From assembly GCA_964370185.1 (NCBI GenBank), contig CAYJIJ010000004.1, positions 1 to 64,000 on the forward strand: DNA of 64,000 bases. The letters are read 5' to 3'. The position numbers and the translations under genes were made by a program. Positions 34,745 through 43,179 of this stretch are shown piece by piece (position 1 is the first letter of the stretch; each line of letters begins with the position of its first letter). The notes under the pieces were generated by a model. It did no database searches. It was not told where the DNA came from and saw nothing but the letters and a program-made list of their open reading frames with translations. This stretch comes from CAYJEQ01 sp964370185 (lineage in GTDB: Bacteria > Bacillota > Clostridia > Oscillospirales > Ruminococcaceae).

Positions 34745-36178
34745 TTATGCATTTGCATCAATTTCCGTAAGTTCATCATGTTTTCTTTTAAGTGGTAGAT
34801 GTATGGTGACCGTTGTGCCGCTGCCCTCGATAGAGTCAACGCTTAAACTTCCTCCATGCCTGCAAACAATCTCATCTGCCACCGCAAGCCCTATACCGGA
34901 GCCACGACGTGTAAGATTTGCCTTGTAAAATTTGTTTTTAATCTTTGGTAGGTCATTAGAGCTTATACCACAACCCGTATCTTCCACAGCAATAATATAC
35001 ACATTGCTTTTTAAAGCGGCTGAAACGGTTATACTATCGCCTCCGTCCGAATACTTAAGTGCATTGTCTATTACATTTATAAATACCTGCCTGAGCCTGT
35101 TTTTATCACCGTAATAGCTTTCAAATATTTCTGGTTCATTGTATATGAGGGATTTTTCCTCACGTTTTGCCTTTTGTGTGTACATGAGCACTGCATCGCT
35201 GAGCTCTGCTATCAAATCAAATTTCCCCATAATAAGCTTTAGCTTTCCGCTTTGCATACGGGAAAAGTCAAGAAGCTCTTCCACCATTGAGGAAAGGCGC
35301 TCGGTTTCACTCATAATTACATGCATACCTTTTTGCATATCTTTTTTATCGGTGTTGTCATACATAAGCGTTTCGCCCCATCCCTTGATGGCTGTGAGCG
35401 GGGTGCGAAGCTCGTGGGATACCGAGGAAATAAAATCATTTTTTATACTTTCGCTTCGTGAGAGTTCCTCTGCCATATGGTTAATTATATCACAGAGCTC
35501 ACCTATTTCATCATTGCGTGATTTATTCAGCCTTGCGTTAAAATCTCCCTGTGCAATTCTCCTTGCTGTAACACCAACCTCGCCTATGGGATTTACAATT
35601 GAACTAATGAAATATGAGCCAGAGAGACCAACAAAAAATAAAATTGCCATTCCAAGTATTACAGAAGCAATAATCAAAATTATTATTTGATTATCCACCT
35701 CTTCAAGTGAGGTTACAAGGCGCATTGCCACTATGTCACTGCTACTGTTTGCGGCAGTGGTTGTCACAGCCATAATTTTTTCCGAGCCGAGATAACCCTC
35801 GTAAATACCTATTCCATTAGAGGAAACAAAAGCATCGGTAAAGTCCGGCATGTCCATTTCAGTCGATATCTGAAATCCACTCGAGGTGAGCACCACATCT
35901 CCTTCATTACTTATGGCCATAAGTTCCATTTTATCTTTTTCATCAAAGTTTTCAACAAGAGATCTTACCTGAACCGAATAATCAATGGAGACATCGTCCG
36001 AATAGCTTATTAGGAGAGTGTTTATAGCGTTGGCGGTGGAAAGCATTGACTGTGTTACACTGTTGTAGTAGAAAGTTCTTACAGCTACCGCAAAGGCGAT
36101 ACATAGGATCACAAGAATAAAAACTATAACACCGAAACTGTTAAATAGCCATCTTTTTGTAATTCTTTTTACTGCCAA
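34745..36178 (-). CDS. Membrane sensor histidine kinase
   Basis: A 477-residue kinase. Helix 1 (about 12-35), an extracellular sensing region of about 120 residues, helix 2 (about 160-185), HAMP (NPIGEVGVTARRIAQGD), HisKA with H box SVSHELRTPLTAIKGW, then HATPase with N box VFINVIDNALKYSD, G1 EDTGCGI and G2 GSGIGLAVADE. The start is TTG 36178 after AAAGGAGG; a stop codon lies two codons upstream, so no longer form exists. Its response regulator is upstream, but a 100-bp miniature element separates the two genes. The signal is unknown. Confidence 0.9.
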   Translation of the reverse strand: MAVKRITKRWLFNSFGVIVFILVILCIAFAVAVRTFYYNSVTQSMLSTANAINTLLISYSDDVSIDYSVQVRSLVENFDEKDKMELMAISNEGDVVLTSSGFQISTEMDMPDFTDAFVSSNGIGIYEGYLGSEKIMAVTTTAANSSSDIVAMRLVTSLEEVDNQIIILIIASVILGMAILFFVGLSGSYFISSIVNPIGEVGVTARRIAQGDFNARLNKSRNDEIGELCDIINHMAEELSRSESIKNDFISSVSHELRTPLTAIKGWGETLMYDNTDKKDMQKGMHVIMSETERLSSMVEELLDFSRMQSGKLKLIMGKFDLIAELSDAVLMYTQKAKREEKSLIYNEPEIFESYYGDKNRLRQVFINVIDNALKYSDGGDSITVSAALKSNVYIIAVEDTGCGISSNDLPKIKNKFYKANLTRRGSGIGLAVADEIVCRHGGSLSVDSIEGSGTTVTIHLPLKRKHDELTEIDANA

Positions 36179-36252
36179 AACTCACCCCTCCTTTATAAAA
36201 GTTAAAATACAGCCATCAAATTTGCAAAAACTTTGAAAAGACTTAAATATTA

Positions 36253-36372
36253 GTTAGCCATTCAATGCCAACAACTTAAGAAAATTATCCCGTATATCTT
36301 TCCCCGCCGTAGGCTGTGAGAGATATACAAAAAATATTCTACAGCTTAGGTTGTTTACATTGGTTAGCCATT
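36253..36372 (-). mobile_element. Miniature inverted-repeat element, copy 1 (100 bp core)
   Basis: Terminal repeats CAATGCCAACAACTTAAG (36263-36280) and CTTAGGTTGTTTACATTG (36345-36362) are inverted, with three mismatches. The core is flanked by perfect 10-bp duplications GTTAGCCATT (36253-36262 and 36363-36372). The inside contains an AGATATAC/GTATATCT hairpin. No coding capacity. The right duplication contains the stop codon of the response-regulator gene. It is related to copy 2 at 45609-45690. Confidence 0.88.
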
Positions 36373-37056
36373 CCAAATATATCCAAATCCCCATTGTGTA
36401 ACTATATATTGTGGATTACTTGGGTCAACTTCGATTTTCACCCTAAGCCTTCTCACATTTACATCAATAATTTTGACATCGCTGTAATAGTTTTCGCCCC
36501 AAACATTATTGAGGATTTGCTCCCTATTAAGAGCAACATTTTGATTATTTAAAAGAAATTCCATAATCTGAAATTCCACCTGTGTTAAATCAATGATTTC
36601 GCCATCTTTAGTTAGGGTGCGACTTTTTGTATTTAGCACAAACGGGCCTGAAACAAGCTCATTTGAAGGCTTTGATTGTGAGGACATAGTCACACGGCGG
36701 TGAATTGCATCCACCCTTGCAACGAGCTCCGAGGGGCTAAAGGGCTTTGTGATATAATCGTCTGCACCAAGCTGGAGACCGCCCACTTTATCCATTTCCT
36801 GTGTTTTAGCAGAGAGCAGTATAATGCCTATTGAGCTATTTTTCTCCCTGATTTTTTTACAAACATTAAATCCATCTGTGCCGGGCATCATAATATCGAG
36901 CAGTGCAATATCGAAATTGCCCCCCTCGCGTTCAAATACCTCAAGTGCTTTGTCGCCGTCGCTTACATCGATAACTTCATAACCACTTCTCTTAAGATTT
37001 ATAACCACAAATTCTCTTATTGCATCTTCATCTTCTGCCACTAATATTCTTTTCAT
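36364..37056 (-). CDS. OmpR-family response regulator
   Basis: A 230-residue regulator. The receiver domain (1-120) has the acidic pocket EDED, the phospho-Asp in IALLDIMMPG, and LSAKTQ with Lys in YITKPFSP. The winged helix (about 135-228) has LTQVEFQIMEFLL and VNVRRLRVKIE. AGGAGG precedes the ATG. The last codons GGC-TAA fall in the target duplication of the miniature element, so the protein is intact. Its partner kinase is downstream and a lipoprotein gene lies 37 bp upstream. Confidence 0.93.
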   Translation of the reverse strand: MKRILVAEDEDAIREFVVINLKRSGYEVIDVSDGDKALEVFEREGGNFDIALLDIMMPGTDGFNVCKKIREKNSSIGIILLSAKTQEMDKVGGLQLGADDYITKPFSPSELVARVDAIHRRVTMSSQSKPSNELVSGPFVLNTKSRTLTKDGEIIDLTQVEFQIMEFLLNNQNVALNREQILNNVWGENYYSDVKIIDVNVRRLRVKIEVDPSNPQYIVTQWGFGYIWNG

Positions 37057-37093
37057 AAGTAATCCTCCTATTATGTTAAAAAAGTTATTTAAT

Positions 37094-38401
37094 TTATAAA
37101 AATATAATCATATCTTCTAAATCTTCATAATCAATCGCTAAAGAGCTGTCAACATTTTCGGGTATATATGCATAGTAGTCTATTATTCCCGAAGAGGGTA
37201 GCTCTTTGTATTGCTCAAGCTCAAATGTGTCACGATAGTCGTTTTTGGCATATGTGCGTATCCTGAGAAGTTCAGTAGTACTGCTATCTAAATCCTCGTT
37301 AAACACCCTGAAGCTCACCATTCCGTTTTCAGGCTGTAATACTACGGTGACATTGTCCACCCATTCTTCTGGCAACTGTACACGATAGTTTTCGTCAAGA
37401 TTAATATAATTATATTGCCTTGATCTAAAGCCTCTGCCCTCTAAATTTTTGTATGTTGTCAGATAGGGGATACCATCCTCCTCATCAGTATATCCAGGCA
37501 TTGGAGTTTGGGAGGGTATATCCATTATGCCATTACCATCAATATCTTCACTGAAAATGGGTTCATATCTTATGGTGTAGTCAAATAAGATATTTGGCTC
37601 ATCACCACTTGTCATTAAATTATCTATCCTTGAGTTTTCAAGGGAAATAATCTCAGTGGAATATGTGCCATCATAAAGCTGCTCGTCAACATAAAGTGCG
37701 GGGGTTTCTTCATCAATATTGCCCTCTATGAGGTTGTGATAGAGATTGACTTGGCTATTTAGATAAGTAACGCCGATTACAATCATTTCACCACTGCTAT
37801 TTCCTCTGATTAGTCTAACAGAAGAATTTTTTTGAGGAGATGTTAGCAGTATCAGTTCGGTGGAGTCTGAGTTCTTTCTTGAGACAAGCTTATACATGCT
37901 ATAATTTTCATCAAAAACACTTTCTAATTCACCTTCGTCATAGCTATATACAACGATATTTTGCTCATCATACTGATTTGAAGTGTCCCAGCCTACCAAT
38001 ATGTCATTTTTAAAATCGGTGGATAGAGGAACAAAATCAACAAATTCAATATCCGCTTGCAAACCGGGGGCATCATAAATAGAGAGCCAACTATCTTCAT
38101 TTTTTTCCATTACATGAATTCGGGTATAATTATTATATCCCTCATAGAATATTATTGCTTCGTCGTTTCCATCACCGGTTATATCTTCAAAAACAAAAGC
38201 CGAAAGATGCTCACCATACCTTGGATATTTTAAAACTACATTGGTACTGCCAAGCGAATTTTCGAGCTCGTCCATAATCTGCGTTTGTTCGGGGGAAAGC
38301 GTGGGGGGGCGCATTAAATCATCTGCATTGAGTTCCAGTGAAGCCGAGGAACAGCCCGAAAGAATTATTACAGATAAACTTAGTAAAATTTTTTTAAACA
38401 A
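37094..38401 (-). CDS. Lipoprotein upstream of a two-component system, function unknown
   Basis: A 435-residue secreted lipoprotein. The signal peptide ends in the lipobox LSGC (Cys about 17). The body is acidic and contains segments such as EDITGDGNDEAI and EDIDGNGIMD, which look like FG-GAP/VCBS-type calcium-binding loops of beta-propellers. The start is TTG 38401 after AAAGGAGG. It is first in a lipoprotein-regulator-kinase operon, so it may report an extracytoplasmic condition to the kinase; that link is inferred. No enzymatic motif is seen. Confidence 0.75.
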   Translation of the reverse strand: MFKKILLSLSVIILSGCSSASLELNADDLMRPPTLSPEQTQIMDELENSLGSTNVVLKYPRYGEHLSAFVFEDITGDGNDEAIIFYEGYNNYTRIHVMEKNEDSWLSIYDAPGLQADIEFVDFVPLSTDFKNDILVGWDTSNQYDEQNIVVYSYDEGELESVFDENYSMYKLVSRKNSDSTELILLTSPQKNSSVRLIRGNSSGEMIVIGVTYLNSQVNLYHNLIEGNIDEETPALYVDEQLYDGTYSTEIISLENSRIDNLMTSGDEPNILFDYTIRYEPIFSEDIDGNGIMDIPSQTPMPGYTDEEDGIPYLTTYKNLEGRGFRSRQYNYINLDENYRVQLPEEWVDNVTVVLQPENGMVSFRVFNEDLDSSTTELLRIRTYAKNDYRDTFELEQYKELPSSGIIDYYAYIPENVDSSLAIDYEDLEDMIIFL

Positions 38402-38530
38402 GCAAATCCTCCTTTGTCACAAGTTTTATCATAAGGGCGCAAATATACATAATACTATTATATTACTTTTTGCTTAAAAAGTATAGAGAAAAAGAGTGCA
38501 GTTAGTAAATTTTTTGTGTAAATTATTAAA

Positions 38531-38579
38531 GCGGCAAATTAACTTAATTTCTTAAACAAGATTTAAGCTAATTTGCCGC
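38531..38579 (-). terminator. Hairpin after the tocopherol-cyclase-like gene
   Basis: GCGGCAAATTAACTTAA (from 38531) pairs with TTTAAGCTAATTTGCCGC (to 38579) with one mismatch, followed by T-rich sequence on the minus strand. Confidence 0.7.
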
Positions 38580-38614
38580 AAATTATATATAATAAAGAAA
38601 TACTAATACAACTA

Positions 38615-39598
38615 CTATTTATTAAACTTTTTTATACTCACAAAATTCATATCACCACCCACTTCAGATGCACAGCAATCAGAAAATCCACTGTAAACTA
38701 TTTCTCCGCTTTCTTCTTCATATACAGTCACTTTCAATATGCTGTCAAGACTCTCCTCTATATGGTGTATCATTCTACCCTTTATAGGGGACTTAAGCTT
38801 GCCCGTGTTTTGCTGTTCACACTCTATGTCAATAGAGTATTTCCCGTTTGTGATAGAGCATATTATCAGCTTGTCCAAAATTTCAAGCTTTTTTATTTTA
38901 CCACCATTATATGTTGATATGGAAAGCATTTTGCCCCTGTGATAGAAAAATGAGATTATCCCCATAAAGGAAAATGCGCCAAAGGGAATGTCTGCGACAG
39001 CAAGCATGAAAGAGCTTCCAAGCTTATTAAAGCTATTGCATTGCATCCAAAGGTAGCTCGAGGGAAAAGAAGTGCCATAATCCTTTTCTATATAACCAAC
39101 TCCCCCTGTAAAATCTATTATTTCACCGTCAATAGTTAAATTGCCCATAAGATTGTGACCCATACTCACCACACCATGATTGCACTGCATGTTAGGAATA
39201 TATGAAAAGGGGCCCATGATACTCGGGGAATATAGAGTTTGAGGATAGGGCTTAGTATTTTCAAAAAATATTTTTCCCATAACAGTGATACCATCTATTA
39301 CGCCACAGACCCTAAGCTCTTTATCTGAAAACTCACTTTTATCAACAGCCACCCATAATTTATCGGGATTGTAATCGAAAGCGGAGAGGGGATACTTCTG
39401 CCAGAGTGTGCCGCATTTTGTGCAGTTTAGCTGAATAAAAGATGCCGATGTATTAAAGCTATCCCCTGTTGCAATTCCACAAATTATAGAGATAACTCTT
39501 TTTCTGTCCCGAGTTACTAATTTATAAAACCAGCCCTCGAAATAATTTTTCTTTGCTATATCGCCCATAAATGGCGCAGTGTTTATAAAACTCTTCAT
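38615..39598 (-). CDS. Tocopherol cyclase family (lipocalin-like) protein
   Basis: A 327-residue protein with KKNYFEGWFYKLV near the start, GPFSYIPNMQCNHGVVSMGH and a later GYIEKDYGTSFPSSYLWMQCN, the pattern of the PF14249 tocopherol cyclase-like family. In plants the family closes the chromanol ring; anaerobic bacteria have no tocopherol, so the bacterial member probably binds or modifies another lipid. No signal peptide. AAAGGAAAGG precedes the ATG. It is monocistronic. Confidence 0.75.
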   Translation of the reverse strand: MKSFINTAPFMGDIAKKNYFEGWFYKLVTRDRKRVISIICGIATGDSFNTSASFIQLNCTKCGTLWQKYPLSAFDYNPDKLWVAVDKSEFSDKELRVCGVIDGITVMGKIFFENTKPYPQTLYSPSIMGPFSYIPNMQCNHGVVSMGHNLMGNLTIDGEIIDFTGGVGYIEKDYGTSFPSSYLWMQCNSFNKLGSSFMLAVADIPFGAFSFMGIISFFYHRGKMLSISTYNGGKIKKLEILDKLIICSITNGKYSIDIECEQQNTGKLKSPIKGRMIHHIEESLDSILKVTVYEEESGEIVYSGFSDCCASEVGGDMNFVSIKKFNK

Positions 39599-40118
39599 AT
39601 TTATGACCTTTCCTTTCTGTATATCCTTTTGTATCCTTGGATGATGGTGGATTATACTAACCTTTATTTTGTGGGGAGGGATAAAAAATAGAATTACATT
39701 CCTTGCTGTTAAGGGTTTTTAAAATCAATAAAGGTAAATGCACCATCTTTAAAACAAATTCCATAGGAGATTATAGACGATTTTTATGCCATATAAACAA
39801 ACTAAACTCATATTTAATAAAGAAAAAACAATGAAAATTTATACAAAAGTGATAAATAATTATTCGTATATGATGAATATTAAAGCAAAAGTACAAAAAA
39901 TTTATAAAAACTAAAAAAGACTTGCAATTTTATGCAATAATTAATATAATATGAGTAGTAATAAATATACAATTTTATGAATATATATGCTAAAAATATT
40001 GTGGATGGGATTAGAGCTTATAAGTACAACAATATTCTCATCATTTCTCCACTCAGTGTGGTAGAGTAAAGTTTATTTTTTATTTTGTGCCGACACTGAG
40101 CGGCGGAACGGAGCACTT
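39599..40118 (+). other. 520-bp region upstream of the arginine operon
   Basis: No gene is seen. The first 250 bases are AT-rich without clear signals. The second half holds ARG-box-like sequences, a strong promoter, and a leader of about 160 bases with the hairpin CTCAGTGT/ACACTGAG (40052-40059 and 40093-40100). Confidence 0.7.
39872..39993 (+). promoter_or_regulatory. argC promoter with two ARG-box-like sites
   Basis: -35 TTGCAA (39922-39927), 17-bp spacer, -10 TATAAT (39945-39950). TATGAATATATATGCTAA (39976-39993), just after the start, differs from the ArgR/AhrC consensus TNTGAATWWWWATTCANW at two positions. A weaker box lies upstream at 39872-39889. Repression by an ArgR-type protein with arginine is inferred. 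Confidence 0.6.
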
Positions 40119-41048
40119 ATGATAAATGTATTTATAGATGGTGGCCATGGTACAACGGGGCTTAAAATTTCTGAAAGACTACTGAATATAAAAGAATATA
40201 AAGTTTTCACTCTTCCATATGAAGAGAGCAAGGACTTAAAAAAGCGAATAGAGGCTATAGAGTCCGCCGATGTTGCAGTGCTATGCCTGCCTGACGACAG
40301 TGCCAAGGAAATAGTGCCACATATCAAAAGCAGTAAAATAATCGACACTTCAACAGCTCACCGAGTAGGAGCAGGATTTATATACGGTTTGCCTGAAATA
40401 GGCTTTAGGGAAGAGATAAGAAAAGCAAATAGACTTGCAGTCCCAGGTTGCCATGTCACAGGATATCTTACACTGACAGTACCACTCATGAAAGCCGGCA
40501 TTATTGAAGCTCAAGACTTTATCACATGCCACTCGATAACAGGGTATAGCGGCGGTGGAAAAGCAATGATAGCCGAATATGAAAACCCTAATAGAAGCGA
40601 AGTATTTAAATATCCAAGACAGTACGCACTCGGACTTACTCATAAACATCTTAAAGAGATGAAACATTATTCTAAAATGGATAATCCCCCAGTGTTTTCC
40701 CCAATACTTGCAGATATGTACAGCGGAATGGCGGTGTCCATACCATTAAGGCTTAAAAAGGGAAAATTCACAGGAAGTGATGTTGCTGATATAATAGCCG
40801 AGTACTATAAAGACGAAAAGCTAATTGATGTAGCGAAGTTTAATACTCATCCCGCAGTGGAAAACGGAGTTTTAAACCCTGCATATAAATCGGGTAAGGA
40901 TGATTTAAGCATATCCATATCTGGAAATGAAGAGCAAGTGATGCTCACTTCACTACTTGATAATTTAGGCAAAGGAGCCTCGGGAGCGGCACTCCAATGC
41001 TTAAATATAATGAGTGGATATGAGGAAACTTTAGGACTAAGTTTATAA
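40119..41048 (+). CDS. argC: N-acetyl-gamma-glutamyl-phosphate reductase (type 2)
   Basis: A 309-residue NADPH enzyme, third step of arginine synthesis. DGGHGTTGLKI (about 8) is the nucleotide motif of the short ArgC branch, and VPGCHVTGY (about 112) holds the catalytic cysteine. The length of about 310 separates it from the roughly 345-residue type 1. First gene of the arg operon. GGAG (40110-40113) precedes the ATG closely. The leader carries an ARG-box candidate. Confidence 0.93.
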   Translation: MINVFIDGGHGTTGLKISERLLNIKEYKVFTLPYEESKDLKKRIEAIESADVAVLCLPDDSAKEIVPHIKSSKIIDTSTAHRVGAGFIYGLPEIGFREEIRKANRLAVPGCHVTGYLTLTVPLMKAGIIEAQDFITCHSITGYSGGGKAMIAEYENPNRSEVFKYPRQYALGLTHKHLKEMKHYSKMDNPPVFSPILADMYSGMAVSIPLRLKKGKFTGSDVADIIAEYYKDEKLIDVAKFNTHPAVENGVLNPAYKSGKDDLSISISGNEEQVMLTSLLDNLGKGASGAALQCLNIMSGYEETLGLSL

Positions 41049-41086
41049 AATAGATGCCATAAAAGCTTGGCGGAATGGAGAAATAT

Positions 41087-42295
41087 ATGATTACAATTAC
41101 AGGCGGAGTAACAGCTGCAAAAGGATTTACAGCAGGAGCTGTTCACTGTGGAATAAGAAAAAATCTTACTAAAAAAGATTTAATGGCAATATATTCCGAA
41201 AAAATTTGCACAGCGGCGGCAGTATATACACAAAATAAAGTTTTTGGTGCACCGATTACGGTGACAAAAGAAAATCTTATAGACGGCAAAGCGCAGCTTA
41301 TGATATGCAATAGTGGAAATGCCAATACCTGCAATAAAGACGGCGTGGAAATTGCCGAAAAAATGTGCATGAAAGCTGGAGAAAAATTTAAAATATCCGC
41401 TAAAGATATAATAGTTGCAAGCACTGGTGTTATAGGGCAACCACTTGATATCACAAAAATTGAAAAAGGCATTGCAGAGATTACTTTAAAAGAAGATGGC
41501 AGTGAAGAAGCGAGTGAGGGAATACTCACTACCGATTTAGTGGAAAAAACCACAGCAGTGGAGTTTGAGCTTAGTGGCAAAAAATGCATAATAGGCACAA
41601 TAGCAAAGGGTTCGGGCATGATAAACCCCAATATGGCTACAATGCTTGGATTTATTACCACCGATGTAAGTATTTCTTCACAAATGCTTAAAGAAGCACT
41701 TACCGATAGTATCACTTGCACATACAATATGATTTGCGTGGATGGCGATACCTCAACAAACGACATGGTTGCAATAATGGCAAACGGAATGGCAGAAAAC
41801 ACTGAAATCACCGAGAAAAACGAAGATTACAGCATCTTTGTAAAAATGCTTACAGAAGTTAATAAATGCATGTCCCAAAAAATAGCTCGTGACGGCGAGG
41901 GAGCAACAAAACTAATCACAGCAAAGGTGCACTCTGCACACTGCGAAATAGAAGCAAGAAAAATTGCTAAATCTGTAATTACTTCAAGCTTGGTTAAAAC
42001 AGCGATGTTTGGAGCGGATGCCAACTGGGGAAGAATACTATGTGCAATGGGATATTCGGGAGCGGACTTTGATCCATTAAAGGTGGATGTCAGCTTTGAA
42101 AATAGCAAAGGTAGGCTCACAGTTTGCAAAGGTGGATATGGAATAGAGTTTTCAGAAGAATTTGCAAAAGAACTACTCAGCGAAGACAGCATTGATATAG
42201 TTATGAGCTTAAATAGCGGTGAATACTCTGCGGAAGCTTATGGATGTGACCTCACATATGATTATGTGAAAATCAATGGAGATTACAGAACTTAA
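41087..42295 (+). CDS. argJ: Ornithine acetyltransferase ArgJ
   Basis: A 402-residue Ntn-type transferase that recycles acetyl from acetylornithine to glutamate. KGSGMINPNMATMLGF (about 175-190) contains the autocleavage Ala-Thr site, with Thr as the nucleophile of the beta chain. TAAKGFTAGAVHCGIRK is the family start. Start placed at ATG 41087, six bases after GGAG; the ATG at 41075 overlaps that site. The presence of ArgJ means a cyclic acetyl pathway; whether it is bifunctional (argA activity) cannot be told. Confidence 0.95.
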   Translation: MITITGGVTAAKGFTAGAVHCGIRKNLTKKDLMAIYSEKICTAAAVYTQNKVFGAPITVTKENLIDGKAQLMICNSGNANTCNKDGVEIAEKMCMKAGEKFKISAKDIIVASTGVIGQPLDITKIEKGIAEITLKEDGSEEASEGILTTDLVEKTTAVEFELSGKKCIIGTIAKGSGMINPNMATMLGFITTDVSISSQMLKEALTDSITCTYNMICVDGDTSTNDMVAIMANGMAENTEITEKNEDYSIFVKMLTEVNKCMSQKIARDGEGATKLITAKVHSAHCEIEARKIAKSVITSSLVKTAMFGADANWGRILCAMGYSGADFDPLKVDVSFENSKGRLTVCKGGYGIEFSEEFAKELLSEDSIDIVMSLNSGEYSAEAYGCDLTYDYVKINGDYRT

Positions 42296-42314
42296 AAAAC
42301 TCGGAGGAAAGAAA

Positions 42315-43166
42315 ATGGACTCGAATTCATATAAAGCGTCAGTGCTCACAGAAGCACTTCCATATATTAAAAAATACATAGGCAAAACCATCGTGATTAA
42401 ATACGGTGGAAATGCAATGATAGATCCCATACTCAAAGACTCGGTTATATCGGACATTGTGCTTCTTGCAATGATTGGAGTGAAAATCGTTCTTGTGCAC
42501 GGAGGCGGCCCTGAAATAACTGAAGCGATGAGCACATTCGGAATAGAGAGCAAATTCATTGACGGGCTAAGATATACCGACGATAAATCAATGGAAATCA
42601 TTCAAATGGTACTCTGCGGTAAAACCAATAAAAATCTTGTTGCTGAAATATGCAAAAAAGGTGGAAACGCTGTGGGGCTTTCAGGACTTGACGCAGGCAT
42701 GGCAGCATGCAACATACTCGATGAAAAATATGGTAATGTGGGCGAGATAAAAGAGTTTAATACGGACATACTCACAGACTTACTTATAAAGGGATATATA
42801 CCAGTAGTGTCCACAGTGGGTTACTTAGAAGGCGAGGGTGAAGCGCTCAATATCAATGCCGATACATTTGCTTCAAGGCTAAGTGTGGCACTAAAAGCGG
42901 ATAAACTAATGCTTTTAACCGATGTATGTGGAGTGCTTAGAGATTTTAAAGATGCCCAGAGCCTCATACCTGCAATACATGTGGAAGAAGTCCCCACACT
43001 AATAGAAGAGGGCATAATCAAAGGCGGCATGATACCTAAGGTTGACTGCTGTGTATATGCGGTTAAAAACGGCGTAAAGCAAACCACAATACAAAACGGA
43101 ATGAAAGAGCATTCAATACTCGTCGAGCTTCTGTCCGACAGCGGAAGTGGAACAATGTTTTACTAA
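42315..43166 (+). CDS. argB: Acetylglutamate kinase
   Basis: A 283-residue amino-acid kinase, second step of arginine synthesis. VIKYGGNAM (about 25) binds ATP, LVHGGGPEI (about 60) the substrate, and the C terminus has KGGMIPKVDCC. Start set at ATG 42315 after CGGAGG; an in-frame ATG at 42276 lies inside argJ. The C-terminal residues are consistent with the arginine-inhibited hexameric form common with ArgJ, but this is inference. Confidence 0.95.
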   Translation: MDSNSYKASVLTEALPYIKKYIGKTIVIKYGGNAMIDPILKDSVISDIVLLAMIGVKIVLVHGGGPEITEAMSTFGIESKFIDGLRYTDDKSMEIIQMVLCGKTNKNLVAEICKKGGNAVGLSGLDAGMAACNILDEKYGNVGEIKEFNTDILTDLLIKGYIPVVSTVGYLEGEGEALNINADTFASRLSVALKADKLMLLTDVCGVLRDFKDAQSLIPAIHVEEVPTLIEEGIIKGGMIPKVDCCVYAVKNGVKQTTIQNGMKEHSILVELLSDSGSGTMFY

Positions 43167-43179
43167 AGGAGAAAAGCAA

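Noticed and set aside
41143..41811. 222-codon open frame opposite argJ
   Set aside because: Antisense shadow of a well-defined enzyme gene, with hydrophobic low-information product and no ribosome site.
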